DNA from: an uncultured Lachnospiraceae bacterium
Lineage (GTDB): Bacteria; Bacillota; Clostridia; Lachnospirales; Lachnospiraceae
Length of the DNA: 64,000 nt
Direction of reading: 5' to 3'
NCBI GenBank assembly: GCA_900539175.1
Contig: UQAW01000003.1
Location: 37,094-101,093, forward strand
The notes under the pieces were generated by a model. It saw nothing but the letters and a program-made list of their open reading frames with translations. It searched no databases and was not told the origin of the DNA. Both the position numbers and the translations under genes were made by a program. Of this stretch, positions 51,256-60,307 are shown piece after piece (the first letter of the stretch is position 1; every line of letters starts with the position of its first letter).

Positions 51256-51514
51256 GCAGGAAGGAACCGGCTTTTACAGCTCGGCTTTTTGTGCGGGCTT
51301 CGACCTTAACACATTCTAAAGGGAGCAGGTTGCTTCTGTTGCAGAACCAGGGCAATTCGTGGGAAAAATTGATATTTTTCCCGCTCAGTGCCCTTCAAAA
51401 TCTGGTGTGGTACACCAGATTTTGTCTGTAACAGAAGCAGCCTGCTCCCTTTAGAATGTGTAACAGGTCTGCAGATGCACAAAAGCCGAGCTGTAAAAGC
51501 CGGTTCCTTCCTGC
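51256..51514 (+). repeat. Structured palindromic repeat, family A copy 2
   Basis: 259 bp. Outer arms GCAGGAAGGAACCGGCTTTT...GTGC pair almost perfectly with the far side. A second stem uses CATTCTAAAGGGAGCAGG against CCTGCTCCCTTTAGAATG. The tip reads GCAATTCG (51352-51359), GGGAAAAAT/ATTTTTCCC hairpin, CTCAGTGC (51384-51391), AAAATCTGGTG/CACCAGATTTT hairpin. Single-stranded joints GGCTTCGACCTTAACA and TGTAACAGGTCTGCAGAT also occur in copy 1 (inverted). It starts 19 bases after asd. Confidence 0.87.
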
Positions 51515-51540
51515 TGTATGTTGGTATGTTTACTATGAAA

Positions 51541-51735
51541 GTTCCGGACAGCGGCCATGAGGAGCGCATGCTTGCATGCAGCGAGTCATGGACATTGGAC
51601 GGGCAAGCCGGTATGAGTAAGGAGGGCGACAGCCCGGATTACGAATACTGGCGGCAGATGCGGGAGTGCAAAGCACGGAGCATCTGGCTTTCATAAATGG
51701 TGATGTCTGCACCAGCAGACACATCCGTTTGCTAT
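51541..51735 (+). repeat. Structured repeat, diverged family B copy 3
   Basis: Hairpins in order: CCATGA-GGAG-CGCATGC...CGAG-TCATGG; GCCGGTAT...ATACTGGC, enclosing GGGC-GACA-GCCC and GGATTACGA; CAGATGC-GGGAG-TGC-AAA-GCA-CGGAG-CATCTG; GATGTCTGC-ACCA-GCAGACACATC. The third matches the GGGAG/CGGAG hairpin of the other copies with compensatory stem changes, and the fourth is shared with 2775-2797. It follows family A copy 2, as at 39.6 kb. The match of the first two modules is weak. Confidence 0.6.
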
Positions 51736-51766
51736 GAAGGATGTAAGGAGATTTTTGGGTTCTGTG

Positions 51767-51795
51767 TTGAACTTTGGGGCATAAGATGTTATAAT
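51767..51795 (+). promoter_or_regulatory. Promoter of the formate/nitrite transporter gene
   Basis: TTGAAC, 17-base spacer, extended -10 TGTTATAAT with a perfect core; the leader is about 85 bases. Confidence 0.85.
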
Positions 51796-51881
51796 GGGAG
51801 CAGAGTGAGCGGAAACACTTGTGTGTCATTTCGTGGCAGGGGGTGATGCACCAGCCTTTGTAAAAGGAGGAGGATTTTATC

Positions 51882-52637
51882 ATGCCGTACGAAGACGTTC
51901 AAAAGTTTTCAAATGCTGCAAAGGGAAAGGCTGGTATGCTGAAGGAGCATCCCGGGAAATATTTGATCCGTGCGATCATGGCTGGTTTTTTTATTGCTGT
52001 TGCTATGATCTATAACAATGTGGTCGGTAATGTATTCGCGGATTCGGCTCCGGCTTGGGGTAAGTTTTTGGGGGCGTTGGTTTTCTCGGTTGCAGTGCTT
52101 CTGATAGTGTTTATCGGAAGCGAATTGTTCACAGGCAATAACTTTGTGATGGCTTTCGGAGCATATGACAAGGCAGTGTCCTGGGGGCAGGTAGGTAAGG
52201 TGTGGCTGGTCAGCTATCTGGGGAATTTTGTGGGGTGTGTGGTCTTTTCCCTGATTTTTGTAGCAGCCGGTGCATCGGGAACCAAAGAGTATTTTGCAGG
52301 TTATATCCAGAACAAATTGACGATACCTGTGGATCAGATGTTTTTCAGGGCTGTTCTCTGTAACTTCTTCGTCTGTCTTGCTGTGGCATGCGGTACGAAA
52401 TGTAAGGAGGAGGCAGCAAAGTTTCTGATGATTGTGATCTGTATTTCAGGGTTTGTAATCTCAGGATTTGAGCACTGTATCGCCAATATGGCAACTTTTA
52501 CGACAGCGTTATTCCTGGTACCAGGGCTGTCAATCGGAGCGATGCTCAAAAGCATGCTCATCGTAACAATCGGAAATATCATCGGCGGAGCTGTCTTGCT
52601 GGCGTTGCCGCTGAGGAAAATGAGTGCAGATAAGTAA
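51882..52637 (+). CDS. Formate/nitrite transporter family protein
   Basis: A pentameric channel for small monovalent anions. 251 aa with six helices and the half-helix signature IGSELFTGNNFVMAFGAYDKAVSW near residue 83. Also present are VAMIYNNVVGN and the conserved His in SGFEHCIANMATF. In a fermenter with pyruvate formate-lyase, formate is the probable substrate, but nitrite or hydrosulfide are other family substrates. AAAGGAGGAGG precedes the ATG. The stop overlaps the topB start by one base. Confidence 0.93.
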   Translation: MPYEDVQKFSNAAKGKAGMLKEHPGKYLIRAIMAGFFIAVAMIYNNVVGNVFADSAPAWGKFLGALVFSVAVLLIVFIGSELFTGNNFVMAFGAYDKAVSWGQVGKVWLVSYLGNFVGCVVFSLIFVAAGASGTKEYFAGYIQNKLTIPVDQMFFRAVLCNFFVCLAVACGTKCKEEAAKFLMIVICISGFVISGFEHCIANMATFTTALFLVPGLSIGAMLKSMLIVTIGNIIGGAVLLALPLRKMSADK

Positions 52638-54676
52638 TGACAAAATCGTTATACATAGCTGAGAAGCCCAGTGTTGCGCAGGAATTTGCGAAGGCTTTAA
52701 AAGAAAATATGGGCAGACGTGACGGTTACGTTGAGTCTGAAAACTTTGTAGTGACCTGGTGTGTCGGACACCTGGTCACTATGAGTTATCCGGAAAAATA
52801 CGATATGAAGTTTAAAAGGTGGAGTTTAGAGACCCTGCCTTTTTTACCGGAAAAATTTAAATACGAAGTGATTCCGGCGGTTCAGAAGCAATTTACGATC
52901 GTAAGCGGTCTGCTGAACAGGGAAGATATTGATACTATTTATGTGTGTACCGACTCCGGGCGGGAGGGGGAATATATCTACCGTCTGGTTGAGATGATGG
53001 CAGGGGTAAAAGGAAAGAAGCGGAAGCGAGTCTGGATTGATTCACAGACCGAGGAGGAGATCCTGCGGGGAATCCGCGAAGCAAAGGATTTAAGTGAATA
53101 TGATCATCTGTCGGACTCCGCTTATCTGCGGGCAAAAGAAGATTATCTGATGGGAATTAATTTTTCCAGGGTTCTGTCACTGAAATATGGAAATGCAGTT
53201 TCCAGTTATCTGGGAACGAAGTATCAGGCAATTTCCGTGGGCAGGGTCATGACCTGCGTGTTGGGGATGGTAGTCCGCCGGGAAAGGGAAATCCGGGAGT
53301 TTGTAAAGACACCTTTTTATCGGGTTCTGGCAAATATGGAATTGTCCGGACGCCCTTTTGACGGTGAGTGGCGGGCGGTTGAAGGAAGCAGATATTTTCA
53401 GTCTCCGCTTCTATATAAAGAAAATGGATTCAAAGAGGAAAAGGATGCAAAGCATCTGATTGAAGAATTGAGCAAAAACCAGCCGCTGGAAGGCGTTCTG
53501 GAGAAGATAGAAAAGAAAAAAGAGAATAAGAATGCGCCGCTGCTTTATAATCTGGCGGAATTGCAGAATGACTGCGCCAGATTGTTCAAAATCAGTCCAG
53601 ATCAGACGCTGCAGGCGGTACAGGAAATGTATGAAAAGAAGCTGGTGACCTATCCCAGAACGGATGCCAGGGTGCTTTCCAGTGCAGTGGCGAAAGAAAT
53701 TTCGAAAAATCTGAACGGTTTGATGCAGTATCCGCAGGCAGTTCCGTACTTGCAGGATATACAAGGAAGCGGAAGCTACAAGAATATTGCAAAAACCAGG
53801 TATACCAATGATAAGCAGATTACGGATCATTATGCAATCATACCGACCGGGCAGGGACTTCAGAATTTAAAGAATCTGTCAGAGTTGTCGAATAAAATCT
53901 ACGAAGTGATTGTGCGGAGGTTTTTAAGTATTTTCTATCCTCCGGCGGTATACCAGAAGGTTGCATTGACAATTCAAAAAGATGGGGAACGGTTTTTTTC
54001 TAACTTTAAAGTGCTTTTGGAGGAAGGCTATCTGAAGGTGATGCATTACTCTTTTTCCAGAAAAAAGGAAGAGATACAAGAGGAAGGCAGGAATTCGGAT
54101 AAAGGTGAAGAGACTTCTTGTGACGTCCGCTTTCTGGAAGCAATTTCAGAATTGAAGAAAGGCTCTGTGCTTCCGATTGGCAGATTTGTAATCAAGGAGG
54201 GAGAGACATCCCCGCCCAAACGGTACACATCCGGTTCCATGATTCTTGCAATGGAGAATGCGGGACAATTGATTGAGGATGAGGAGCTGCGGGCACAGAT
54301 TAAGGGAAGCGGTATCGGTACCAGCGCTACCAGGGCAGAGATTCTGAAGAAACTGTTTTCGATCAAATATCTGGCGCTGAATAAAAAAACACAGGTGATT
54401 ACGCCCACATTGTTGGGGGAGATGATCTTTGAGGTTGTCAATGCTTCCATCCGGTCACTGCTGAATCCGGAATTGACAGCAAGCTGGGAGAAGGGGTTGA
54501 CCTATGTGGCTGAGGGAAGTATTTCTTCCGAAGAATATATGGGGAAGTTGGAGAATTTCGTAACCAGACATACGCATAATGTGATTGGGCTGCGCAATCA
54601 GACTATATTGAGAAGCTGTTTTGATGCGGCTGCCGCAAATTATAAGAAACCGGCGGCAAAGAGTAAGAAAATGTAA
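52637..54676 (+). CDS. topB: DNA topoisomerase III, zinc-ribbon-less paralogue
   Basis: 679 aa, complete. TOPRIM domain with YIAEKPSVAQEF and TDSGREGEYIYR, where the second TOPRIM Asp position is Gly, as in many Firmicutes topo III. Active-site Tyr339 in VTYPRTDARVLSS. GSGIGTSATRAEILKKLF and NPELTASWEKG follow. The protein stops soon after, with a Lys-rich tail and no zinc ribbons, unlike the topB piece at the window start. Its ATG overlaps the transporter stop (TAATG), a coupling with no obvious functional logic. Confidence 0.94.
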   Translation: MTKSLYIAEKPSVAQEFAKALKENMGRRDGYVESENFVVTWCVGHLVTMSYPEKYDMKFKRWSLETLPFLPEKFKYEVIPAVQKQFTIVSGLLNREDIDTIYVCTDSGREGEYIYRLVEMMAGVKGKKRKRVWIDSQTEEEILRGIREAKDLSEYDHLSDSAYLRAKEDYLMGINFSRVLSLKYGNAVSSYLGTKYQAISVGRVMTCVLGMVVRREREIREFVKTPFYRVLANMELSGRPFDGEWRAVEGSRYFQSPLLYKENGFKEEKDAKHLIEELSKNQPLEGVLEKIEKKKENKNAPLLYNLAELQNDCARLFKISPDQTLQAVQEMYEKKLVTYPRTDARVLSSAVAKEISKNLNGLMQYPQAVPYLQDIQGSGSYKNIAKTRYTNDKQITDHYAIIPTGQGLQNLKNLSELSNKIYEVIVRRFLSIFYPPAVYQKVALTIQKDGERFFSNFKVLLEEGYLKVMHYSFSRKKEEIQEEGRNSDKGEETSCDVRFLEAISELKKGSVLPIGRFVIKEGETSPPKRYTSGSMILAMENAGQLIEDEELRAQIKGSGIGTSATRAEILKKLFSIKYLALNKKTQVITPTLLGEMIFEVVNASIRSLLNPELTASWEKGLTYVAEGSISSEEYMGKLENFVTRHTHNVIGLRNQTILRSCFDAAAANYKKPAAKSKKM

Positions 54677-54701
54677 GGAAGAGTTGAGGAGGATAAGGAA
54701 G

Positions 54702-55373
54702 ATGAAAGATATTACAATTGCAGAACTTTATTCGTTAGATGAGACGATTGCAAAGGACATTTTCGAGGGGGCGACTTACCCCTGGGAAGTGCTGCCGAAG
54801 ATTCATGATTTTATCATCAAACTTGGGAGTACGCTTCCGTCAGAAGAATACGAAAAGCGGGGAGAGGATATCTGGATTGCCAAAGATGCAGTCATAGCAC
54901 CGACCGCATCAATCAGCGGTCCCTGTATTATAGGAAAAGGCGCTGAGATCCGTCAGTGTGCATTTATCCGGGGAAATGCAATTGTCGGAGAAGGAGCAGT
55001 GGTTGGGAACTCCACGGAATTAAAGAATGTTATTTTGTTTAACAAAGTGCAGGTTCCCCATTATAATTACGTCGGAGATTCTATTTTGGGATACAAAGCT
55101 CATATGGGTGCAGGAAGTATTACTTCCAATGTAAAATCAGATAAGAAACTGGTCGTTGTAAAAGGTCAGGGAGAACAGATTGAGACCGGACTGAAAAAAT
55201 TCGGTGCAATGCTTGGAGATGAAGTGGAAGTAGGATGCAACAGTGTACTGAATCCGGGTACAGTCATCGGATCTCACAGCAATATCTATCCGCTGTCCTG
55301 TGTTCGCGGCGTCGTACCGGCAAATCATATTTTTAAAGATGCTTCACATGTGGTAGAAAAGCAGGATATTTAA
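54702..55373 (+). CDS. Left-handed beta-helix (hexapeptide repeat) protein
   Basis: 223 aa. From about residue 65 it carries hexapeptide repeats (AVIAPTASISGPCIIGKGAEI, NAIVGEGAVVGN, SVLNPGTVIGS) that fold as a beta-helix, as in acyltransferases and the C-terminal half of GlmU-type nucleotidyltransferases. No nucleotidyltransferase domain is present. The N-terminal part (LYSLDETIAKDIFEGATYPWEVLPKI) is found in similar clostridial proteins. Likely a sugar-nucleotide acyltransferase; substrate unknown. GAGGAGG precedes the ATG, 25 bases after topB. Confidence 0.78.
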   Translation: MKDITIAELYSLDETIAKDIFEGATYPWEVLPKIHDFIIKLGSTLPSEEYEKRGEDIWIAKDAVIAPTASISGPCIIGKGAEIRQCAFIRGNAIVGEGAVVGNSTELKNVILFNKVQVPHYNYVGDSILGYKAHMGAGSITSNVKSDKKLVVVKGQGEQIETGLKKFGAMLGDEVEVGCNSVLNPGTVIGSHSNIYPLSCVRGVVPANHIFKDASHVVEKQDI

Positions 55374-55515
55374 GGAATTTGTCCGCACAATACGATGATG
55401 CAGATAGAAGTGGATGACAAAGGGGTATTCATTGTATAAAGCAATGGATACCTTTTGTGCTGCAAGGAGGAACATCTGCTTCTTAATCTTAAAGTGAAAA
55501 ACAGGAGGAATCATT

Positions 55516-56253
55516 ATGCTTGAGGTACAACATCTTACGAAAAGATACGGAAAAACACTTGCAGTCGATGATGTGAGCTTTACGGTAAATACGGGAAGAA
55601 TCGGAATTCTTCTGGGTCCGAATGGGGCAGGGAAATCGACGGTTATCAAAAGTATTGCAGGATTATTGAAATATGAGGGCGGTATTGGTATCAACCAGAT
55701 ACCTTCAAAGTCTATGGAAGCAAAGAGGATTTTTGCTTATGTTCCGGAAATTCCGGCGCTGTTTCCGATGTTGAACGTTGCGGAACATATGGAATATATT
55801 CGGAGAGCTTATAATCCAGGTACGACTGAGGAAGAGATTCAGACAATTTTGGAACGCTTTGAACTGGATGATAAGAAAGAAAAACTGGGAGACGAATTGT
55901 CAAAAGGTATGATGCAGAAAGTCAGTATCTGTTGCGCTTTAGTTATCAAACCACAGGTTCTGATGCTGGATGAGCCGATGGTAGGACTTGACCCTAAGGC
56001 AATCAAAGAATTAAAGGAAGTGCTTCAGGAATTGAAGCAATCTGGCGTGACTATTTTAATCAGTACCCATATGCTGGAGATGGTACAGGAACTTTGGGAC
56101 GATGTGTTTGTGATGCAGAAAGGACAGATTGTTGCATCTTACCGAAGAGAAGAAGCAGCAGGGCAGAACCTGGATGATTTGTTCTTTGCAGTGACAGAAG
56201 GCAGCGAAGAGGATGCGGTTGTTGAGGAAAAGGATGGAGAGAAGCATGAATAG
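55516..56253 (+). CDS. ABC exporter ATPase
   Basis: 245 aa. Walker A GPNGAGKST (about 37), signature DELSKGMMQKV (a variant without the LSGGQ form), Walker B VLMLDEPMVGLD, switch ISTHMLE. This pattern is that of EcsA-like and multidrug/peptide exporter ATPases. It overlaps the permease gene by 8 bases. Substrate unknown. AGGAGG lies before the ATG. Confidence 0.88.
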   Translation: MLEVQHLTKRYGKTLAVDDVSFTVNTGRIGILLGPNGAGKSTVIKSIAGLLKYEGGIGINQIPSKSMEAKRIFAYVPEIPALFPMLNVAEHMEYIRRAYNPGTTEEEIQTILERFELDDKKEKLGDELSKGMMQKVSICCALVIKPQVLMLDEPMVGLDPKAIKELKEVLQELKQSGVTILISTHMLEMVQELWDDVFVMQKGQIVASYRREEAAGQNLDDLFFAVTEGSEEDAVVEEKDGEKHE

Positions 56254-57826
56254 TATCCTTTATGTACTGAAGAAGGAATTTAAAAATAAGTGGAAGAAGG
56301 CGGTCCGGAAACCCAGTTTTTATGTGTATGTATTGATTCTGGTTTTCTATGCCGTGATGATGTATCAGACGTTCCGTGGCCTGGTTGTGGATGGAGGCTT
56401 TGGGACTCCGAAGGTATTGACTATGGTATTGACAGGGCTGGTTCTTTATTTTACTCCCATGAACTATGTGGCATATGCGAAACATAAGGGGCTGCGCTTT
56501 CTGCCGGCTCATGTGCATTTCATGTTTCCGGCACCGGTTTCCCCGAAATTCTTGTTGCTGTTTGGTCAGTTTCAAACGCAGATATTGAGCTTTTTGCTGG
56601 AACTTGTAGTCGTATTTTTTGGAATTACCTGGTTTCATATTCCGCCTGTCCGGATGATGCTTTATTTTTTGGGCGTCAGTTGTCTGAGCATGGTTTTTGA
56701 GGGCAGCCTTGTTGTCTGTCTTTATGGAAATGAACGCTTTAGGGAAAATACTATGAAAAGACTGGGGAGTTGCCTTTGGCTGGTGCTTGGTGTATTGGCG
56801 GCTGTAACTGCTTTTTATCTGATGAAGTTTGGATTCCATTTCCAAAGTGTTCTGGATTTTCTGCTAAGTGACTGGATCTGTTACCTTCCTGCATTGGGAT
56901 GGCAGATTGCTCTGATTCGTCTGACGATCCTGGGGCCGTCATTTTCTGCTTTGTTTGGCAGCGGCTGTTATCTGATCTGGGGGATTTTTCTGACTGTTTG
57001 TGCCGTGAAGATGAAGTGTACCGGCAGATACTACGAAGATGCCATGCAGTTTGCCGATGATTTTCAGAAGGTGATGGAAAAACGGAAGAAAGGAGATACC
57101 TCCACAGGTCTGAAACACGGTAAGGTGAACCGGGGTGCATCCGTCACTTATAAGGGAAGCGGTGCAAAGGCAATCTTTTACCGTCAGCTTCTGGAATATA
57201 AGAAAAGCCGATTTTTTCTCTTCGGCGGACAGACTCTTGTTTCTCTTGTCGTTGCAGTGGGATTCCCGGTATTGACTTATCTTGGAGAAATCAGAATCAC
57301 GGGAGTTGTACGGTATTATGCAATTTTCGGGGTTATGGCATATATTTATCTGATTTTCAGTAATATTCAGACAAAGTGGGAAAAGGAACTGGAAAACCCT
57401 TATGTATATCTGATTCCTGCCGGCAATTTCTCGAAGATGTGGTATGCGACGGTGTTAGAACATATACGGGTCATGATTGATGCGGCAATTATGGTGGTTC
57501 CCTATTGCCTGGTTACGCATCTTCCGTTGTATTACATTCCGGTTGCTGTATTAGGCGGAATTTCCATGCGGGCAGTGAAACTTTATGCAGATACCCTCTG
57601 TAATGTCATCATCGGCCAGTCCCTTGGCAATACGGCACGGCAGTTGTTAAGAATGTTTATCTCCTGGACGATAATATGTGTTGCGGTTCCTATTGTGGTT
57701 GTGGTACAATTTTTAATAAGCCCGATTCCGGCAGTATTGTGCGGCTGTGCGTATCTGATTGCGGCTGCAGGAATGCTGATGCTTGGAGGATCTCACGCAT
57801 TTTCCAGGATGGAATTAAGGGACTAA
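56246..57826 (+). CDS. ABC exporter membrane subunit
   Basis: 526 aa with about 12 hydrophobic segments arranged in two halves, each starting with an amphipathic region (VLKKEFKNKWKKAVRKPSF at the N-terminus; FYRQLLEYKKSRFFLF after about residue 310). This is the layout of the putative ABC exporter family of Firmicutes. GGAGAG lies 5 bases before the chosen ATG, inside the ATPase gene. Both genes form a two-component exporter of unknown cargo. Confidence 0.83.
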   Translation: MNSILYVLKKEFKNKWKKAVRKPSFYVYVLILVFYAVMMYQTFRGLVVDGGFGTPKVLTMVLTGLVLYFTPMNYVAYAKHKGLRFLPAHVHFMFPAPVSPKFLLLFGQFQTQILSFLLELVVVFFGITWFHIPPVRMMLYFLGVSCLSMVFEGSLVVCLYGNERFRENTMKRLGSCLWLVLGVLAAVTAFYLMKFGFHFQSVLDFLLSDWICYLPALGWQIALIRLTILGPSFSALFGSGCYLIWGIFLTVCAVKMKCTGRYYEDAMQFADDFQKVMEKRKKGDTSTGLKHGKVNRGASVTYKGSGAKAIFYRQLLEYKKSRFFLFGGQTLVSLVVAVGFPVLTYLGEIRITGVVRYYAIFGVMAYIYLIFSNIQTKWEKELENPYVYLIPAGNFSKMWYATVLEHIRVMIDAAIMVVPYCLVTHLPLYYIPVAVLGGISMRAVKLYADTLCNVIIGQSLGNTARQLLRMFISWTIICVAVPIVVVVQFLISPIPAVLCGCAYLIAAAGMLMLGGSHAFSRMELRD

Positions 57827-57850
57827 ATACGAAAGAAATGAGGGTGTGTG

Positions 57851-59464
57851 ATGAGAAGGTTAAAACACAAATGGCTGTGGATGGGCAGCCTGACGGCACT
57901 GTGGGTGATGCTGCTTCCTATGACGGTGCTTGCAGCAGAAGAAGAGGCAGCAAAGCCTGCCATGTATGCCACATTCTGGGCGCTGGTTCCCCCGATTGTG
58001 GCGATTGTTCTGGCATTGATTACAAAGGAAGTGTACAGTTCTCTGTTTGTGGGAATTCTGGTCGGCGCATTATTTTATTCCGGGTTCTCCTTTGAGGGTA
58101 CAGTTCTGCATATCTTTAACGATGGATTTATCAGTGTACTGACCGATCCGTATAATATGGGAATTCTGATATTCCTGGTAGTGCTTGGAGCTATGGTAAG
58201 TCTGATGAACCGTGCAGGCGGCTCGGCGGCGTTCGGGCGTTGGGCAGGAGCGCACATCAAGTCGAGAATCGGCGCACAGTTGGCGACGATTGCTTTGGGG
58301 GTTTTGATTTTTATTGATGATTATTTTAATTGTCTCACTGTAGGCAGTGTTATGCGTCCGGTTACGGATCAGCATAAAGTATCCCGTGCAAAGCTTGCAT
58401 ATCTGATTGATGCAACGGCTGCACCGGTATGTATTATTGCCCCGATTTCTTCCTGGGCTGCGGCTGTCAGCGGGTTTGTTGAGGGGGAAGATGGTTTTAC
58501 AATTTTTATCAGTGCAATTCCGTATAATTTTTATGCACTGTTGACGATTGTGATGATGATCGGTCTTGTTGTGATGAAAGTGGATTACGGTCCGATGTTG
58601 AAATTTGAATCAAATGCCCGGAAAGGAGATTTGTTCTCTGACGGAAAAAGCCCGGATGAACATGAGAGTCAGACAACGGTTAACCCCAAAGGGAAGGTAG
58701 TGGATTTGCTGATACCGATTATTACGTTGATTGTATGCTGTGTGATCGGAATGATCTATACCGGCGGATTTTTCTCGGGCGAAGATTTTGTTACCGCGTT
58801 TTCCAACAGTGATGCATCCGTTGGATTGGCCATCGGAAGTATTTTTGCATTGATTATTACGGTTGTACTTTATCTGCTGAGAAGGGTGATGAGCTTCAGT
58901 GACTGTATGAATTGTGTTCCGGACGGATTCAAGGCGATGGTTCCGGCAATCCTGATACTGACCTTTGCATGGAGCCTGAAGGCTATGACAGACAGTCTGG
59001 GTGCTAAGGAATTCGTGGCAGGTATGATGAAGGGGAGCGCAGAAGGGTTTATGTATCTGCTTCCTGCTATTATTTTCCTGGTTGGCTGCGGACTTGCATT
59101 TGCCACCGGTACTTCCTGGGGAACCTTTGGTATTCTGATTCCGATTGTGGTAGATGCATTTTCCGGTACGAATCATGAACTGATGATTATCTCTATTTCT
59201 GCCTGTATGGCAGGAGCAGTGTGCGGAGACCACTGTTCACCGATTTCGGATACGACGATTATGGCATCCGCCGGAGCTCAGTGTAACCATGTAGATCATG
59301 TGACAACCCAGCTTCCTTATGCGCTTACGGCTGCCGTTGTGTCTTGTATTACATACATTATCGCAGGATTTACACAGAGTGCATGGATTTCCCTTCCAAT
59401 TGGAATTGTGCTTATGATCGCCGTATTGGTGGTTATGAAAAAAATAGCTGGAAAAAAATCGTAA
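57851..59464 (+). CDS. nhaC: NhaC-family Na+/H+ antiporter
   Basis: 538 aa. Twelve or more helices with the family signatures FIDDYFNCLTVGSVMRPVTD and GDHCSPISDTTIMASAGA. Members exchange Na+ for H+, some coupled to malate/lactate. A signal-peptide-like segment (WLWMGSLTALWVMLLPMTVLA) precedes the transporter body, a feature seen in relatives in gut Clostridia. GAGGG lies 7 bases before this ATG. It follows the exporter pair after 24 bases. Confidence 0.9.
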   Translation: MRRLKHKWLWMGSLTALWVMLLPMTVLAAEEEAAKPAMYATFWALVPPIVAIVLALITKEVYSSLFVGILVGALFYSGFSFEGTVLHIFNDGFISVLTDPYNMGILIFLVVLGAMVSLMNRAGGSAAFGRWAGAHIKSRIGAQLATIALGVLIFIDDYFNCLTVGSVMRPVTDQHKVSRAKLAYLIDATAAPVCIIAPISSWAAAVSGFVEGEDGFTIFISAIPYNFYALLTIVMMIGLVVMKVDYGPMLKFESNARKGDLFSDGKSPDEHESQTTVNPKGKVVDLLIPIITLIVCCVIGMIYTGGFFSGEDFVTAFSNSDASVGLAIGSIFALIITVVLYLLRRVMSFSDCMNCVPDGFKAMVPAILILTFAWSLKAMTDSLGAKEFVAGMMKGSAEGFMYLLPAIIFLVGCGLAFATGTSWGTFGILIPIVVDAFSGTNHELMIISISACMAGAVCGDHCSPISDTTIMASAGAQCNHVDHVTTQLPYALTAAVVSCITYIIAGFTQSAWISLPIGIVLMIAVLVVMKKIAGKKS

Positions 59465-59479
59465 TTTGTACTTTACGAA

Positions 59480-59508
59480 TTGACGAGTTTGTGAGAAAAT
59501 AGACATAG
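59480..59508 (+). promoter_or_regulatory. Possible promoter of the IscU-like/GGGtGRT operon
   Basis: TTGACG with a poor -10 (ACATAG) 17 bases on. A TCCGTA/TACGGA hairpin lies between it and the ribosome site GAAAGGAG. The strong codon bias of the two genes predicts high expression, so a better promoter or activator may be involved. Confidence 0.4.
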
Positions 59509-59572
59509 TCCGTAGAATGCGTATTTTACGGAGATACATATTTTCAAGTTAACATTGAAAGGAGTCAAACGA

Positions 59573-60265
59573 ATGATTTATTCACACGAAGTAGAAATGA
59601 TGTGTCCGGTACATCAGGGTGTTCACCATGGTGCAGCTCCAATCCCGGAAGAAGCAAAATGGGTAAAAGCAAAAGAAGTCAAAGATATCTCAGGTTTTAC
59701 ACATGGTATTGGTTGGTGTGCTCCGCAGCAGGGTACCTGTAAGCTGACACTGAACGTGAAAGATGGTATTATTCAGGAAGCTCTGGTTGAGACTATCGGA
59801 TGTTCAGGTATGACCCATTCTGCTGCTATGGCATCTGAGATTCTGCCGGGTCTGACGCTTCTGGAAGCATTGAATACGGACCTTGTATGTGATGCGATCA
59901 ATACAGCTATGAGAGAGTTGTTCCTGCAGATTGTATACGGAAGAAGCCAGAGTGCGTTCTCTGAGGATGGTCTGGTTGTTGGTGCCGGTCTGGAAGATTT
60001 AGGTAAAGGTTTAAGATCTCAGGTTGGAACCATGTACGGAACCCTTGCAAAAGGACCTCGTTATCTGGAAATGACAGACGGTTATGTAACTGGCGTTGCT
60101 TTGGATGAAGATGATGAAATCATCGGTTACAAGTTTGTAAACTTCGGTAAGATGATGGACTTCATTAAAGGCGGAGATGATGCAAACACAGCATTTGAAA
60201 AAGCTCAGGGACAGTATGGCCGTGTAAATGATGCAGTCAGAATTATCGATCCGAGAAAAGAATAA
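59573..60265 (+). CDS. IscU/NifU-like iron-sulfur scaffold-type protein
   Basis: 230 aa. The segment LVETIGCSGMTHSAAMASEIL (Cys77) resembles the central cysteine region of IscU, and further cysteines are at 11, 49, 56 and in DLVCDAIN. The C-terminal 100 residues are not IscU-like. The gene pairs with the GGGtGRT gene 42 bases downstream; this pair is conserved in anaerobes and its role is unknown. Codon use (GGT, CGT, GCT, TAC, AAC) is that of highly expressed genes. Start: AAAGGAG precedes the ATG; an in-frame TTG overlaps that site. Confidence 0.82.
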   Translation: MIYSHEVEMMCPVHQGVHHGAAPIPEEAKWVKAKEVKDISGFTHGIGWCAPQQGTCKLTLNVKDGIIQEALVETIGCSGMTHSAAMASEILPGLTLLEALNTDLVCDAINTAMRELFLQIVYGRSQSAFSEDGLVVGAGLEDLGKGLRSQVGTMYGTLAKGPRYLEMTDGYVTGVALDEDDEIIGYKFVNFGKMMDFIKGGDDANTAFEKAQGQYGRVNDAVRIIDPRKE

Positions 60266-60307
60266 TTCATACTGAATCGGTCATCGAAAGAATAGGAGGA
60301 TAAATTA

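Noticed and set aside
51388..51696. 102-codon frame across the family A and B elements at 51.5 kb
   Set aside because: It runs through the far arm of the palindrome and the hairpin chain, has no ribosome site and no counterpart at the 39 kb copy.
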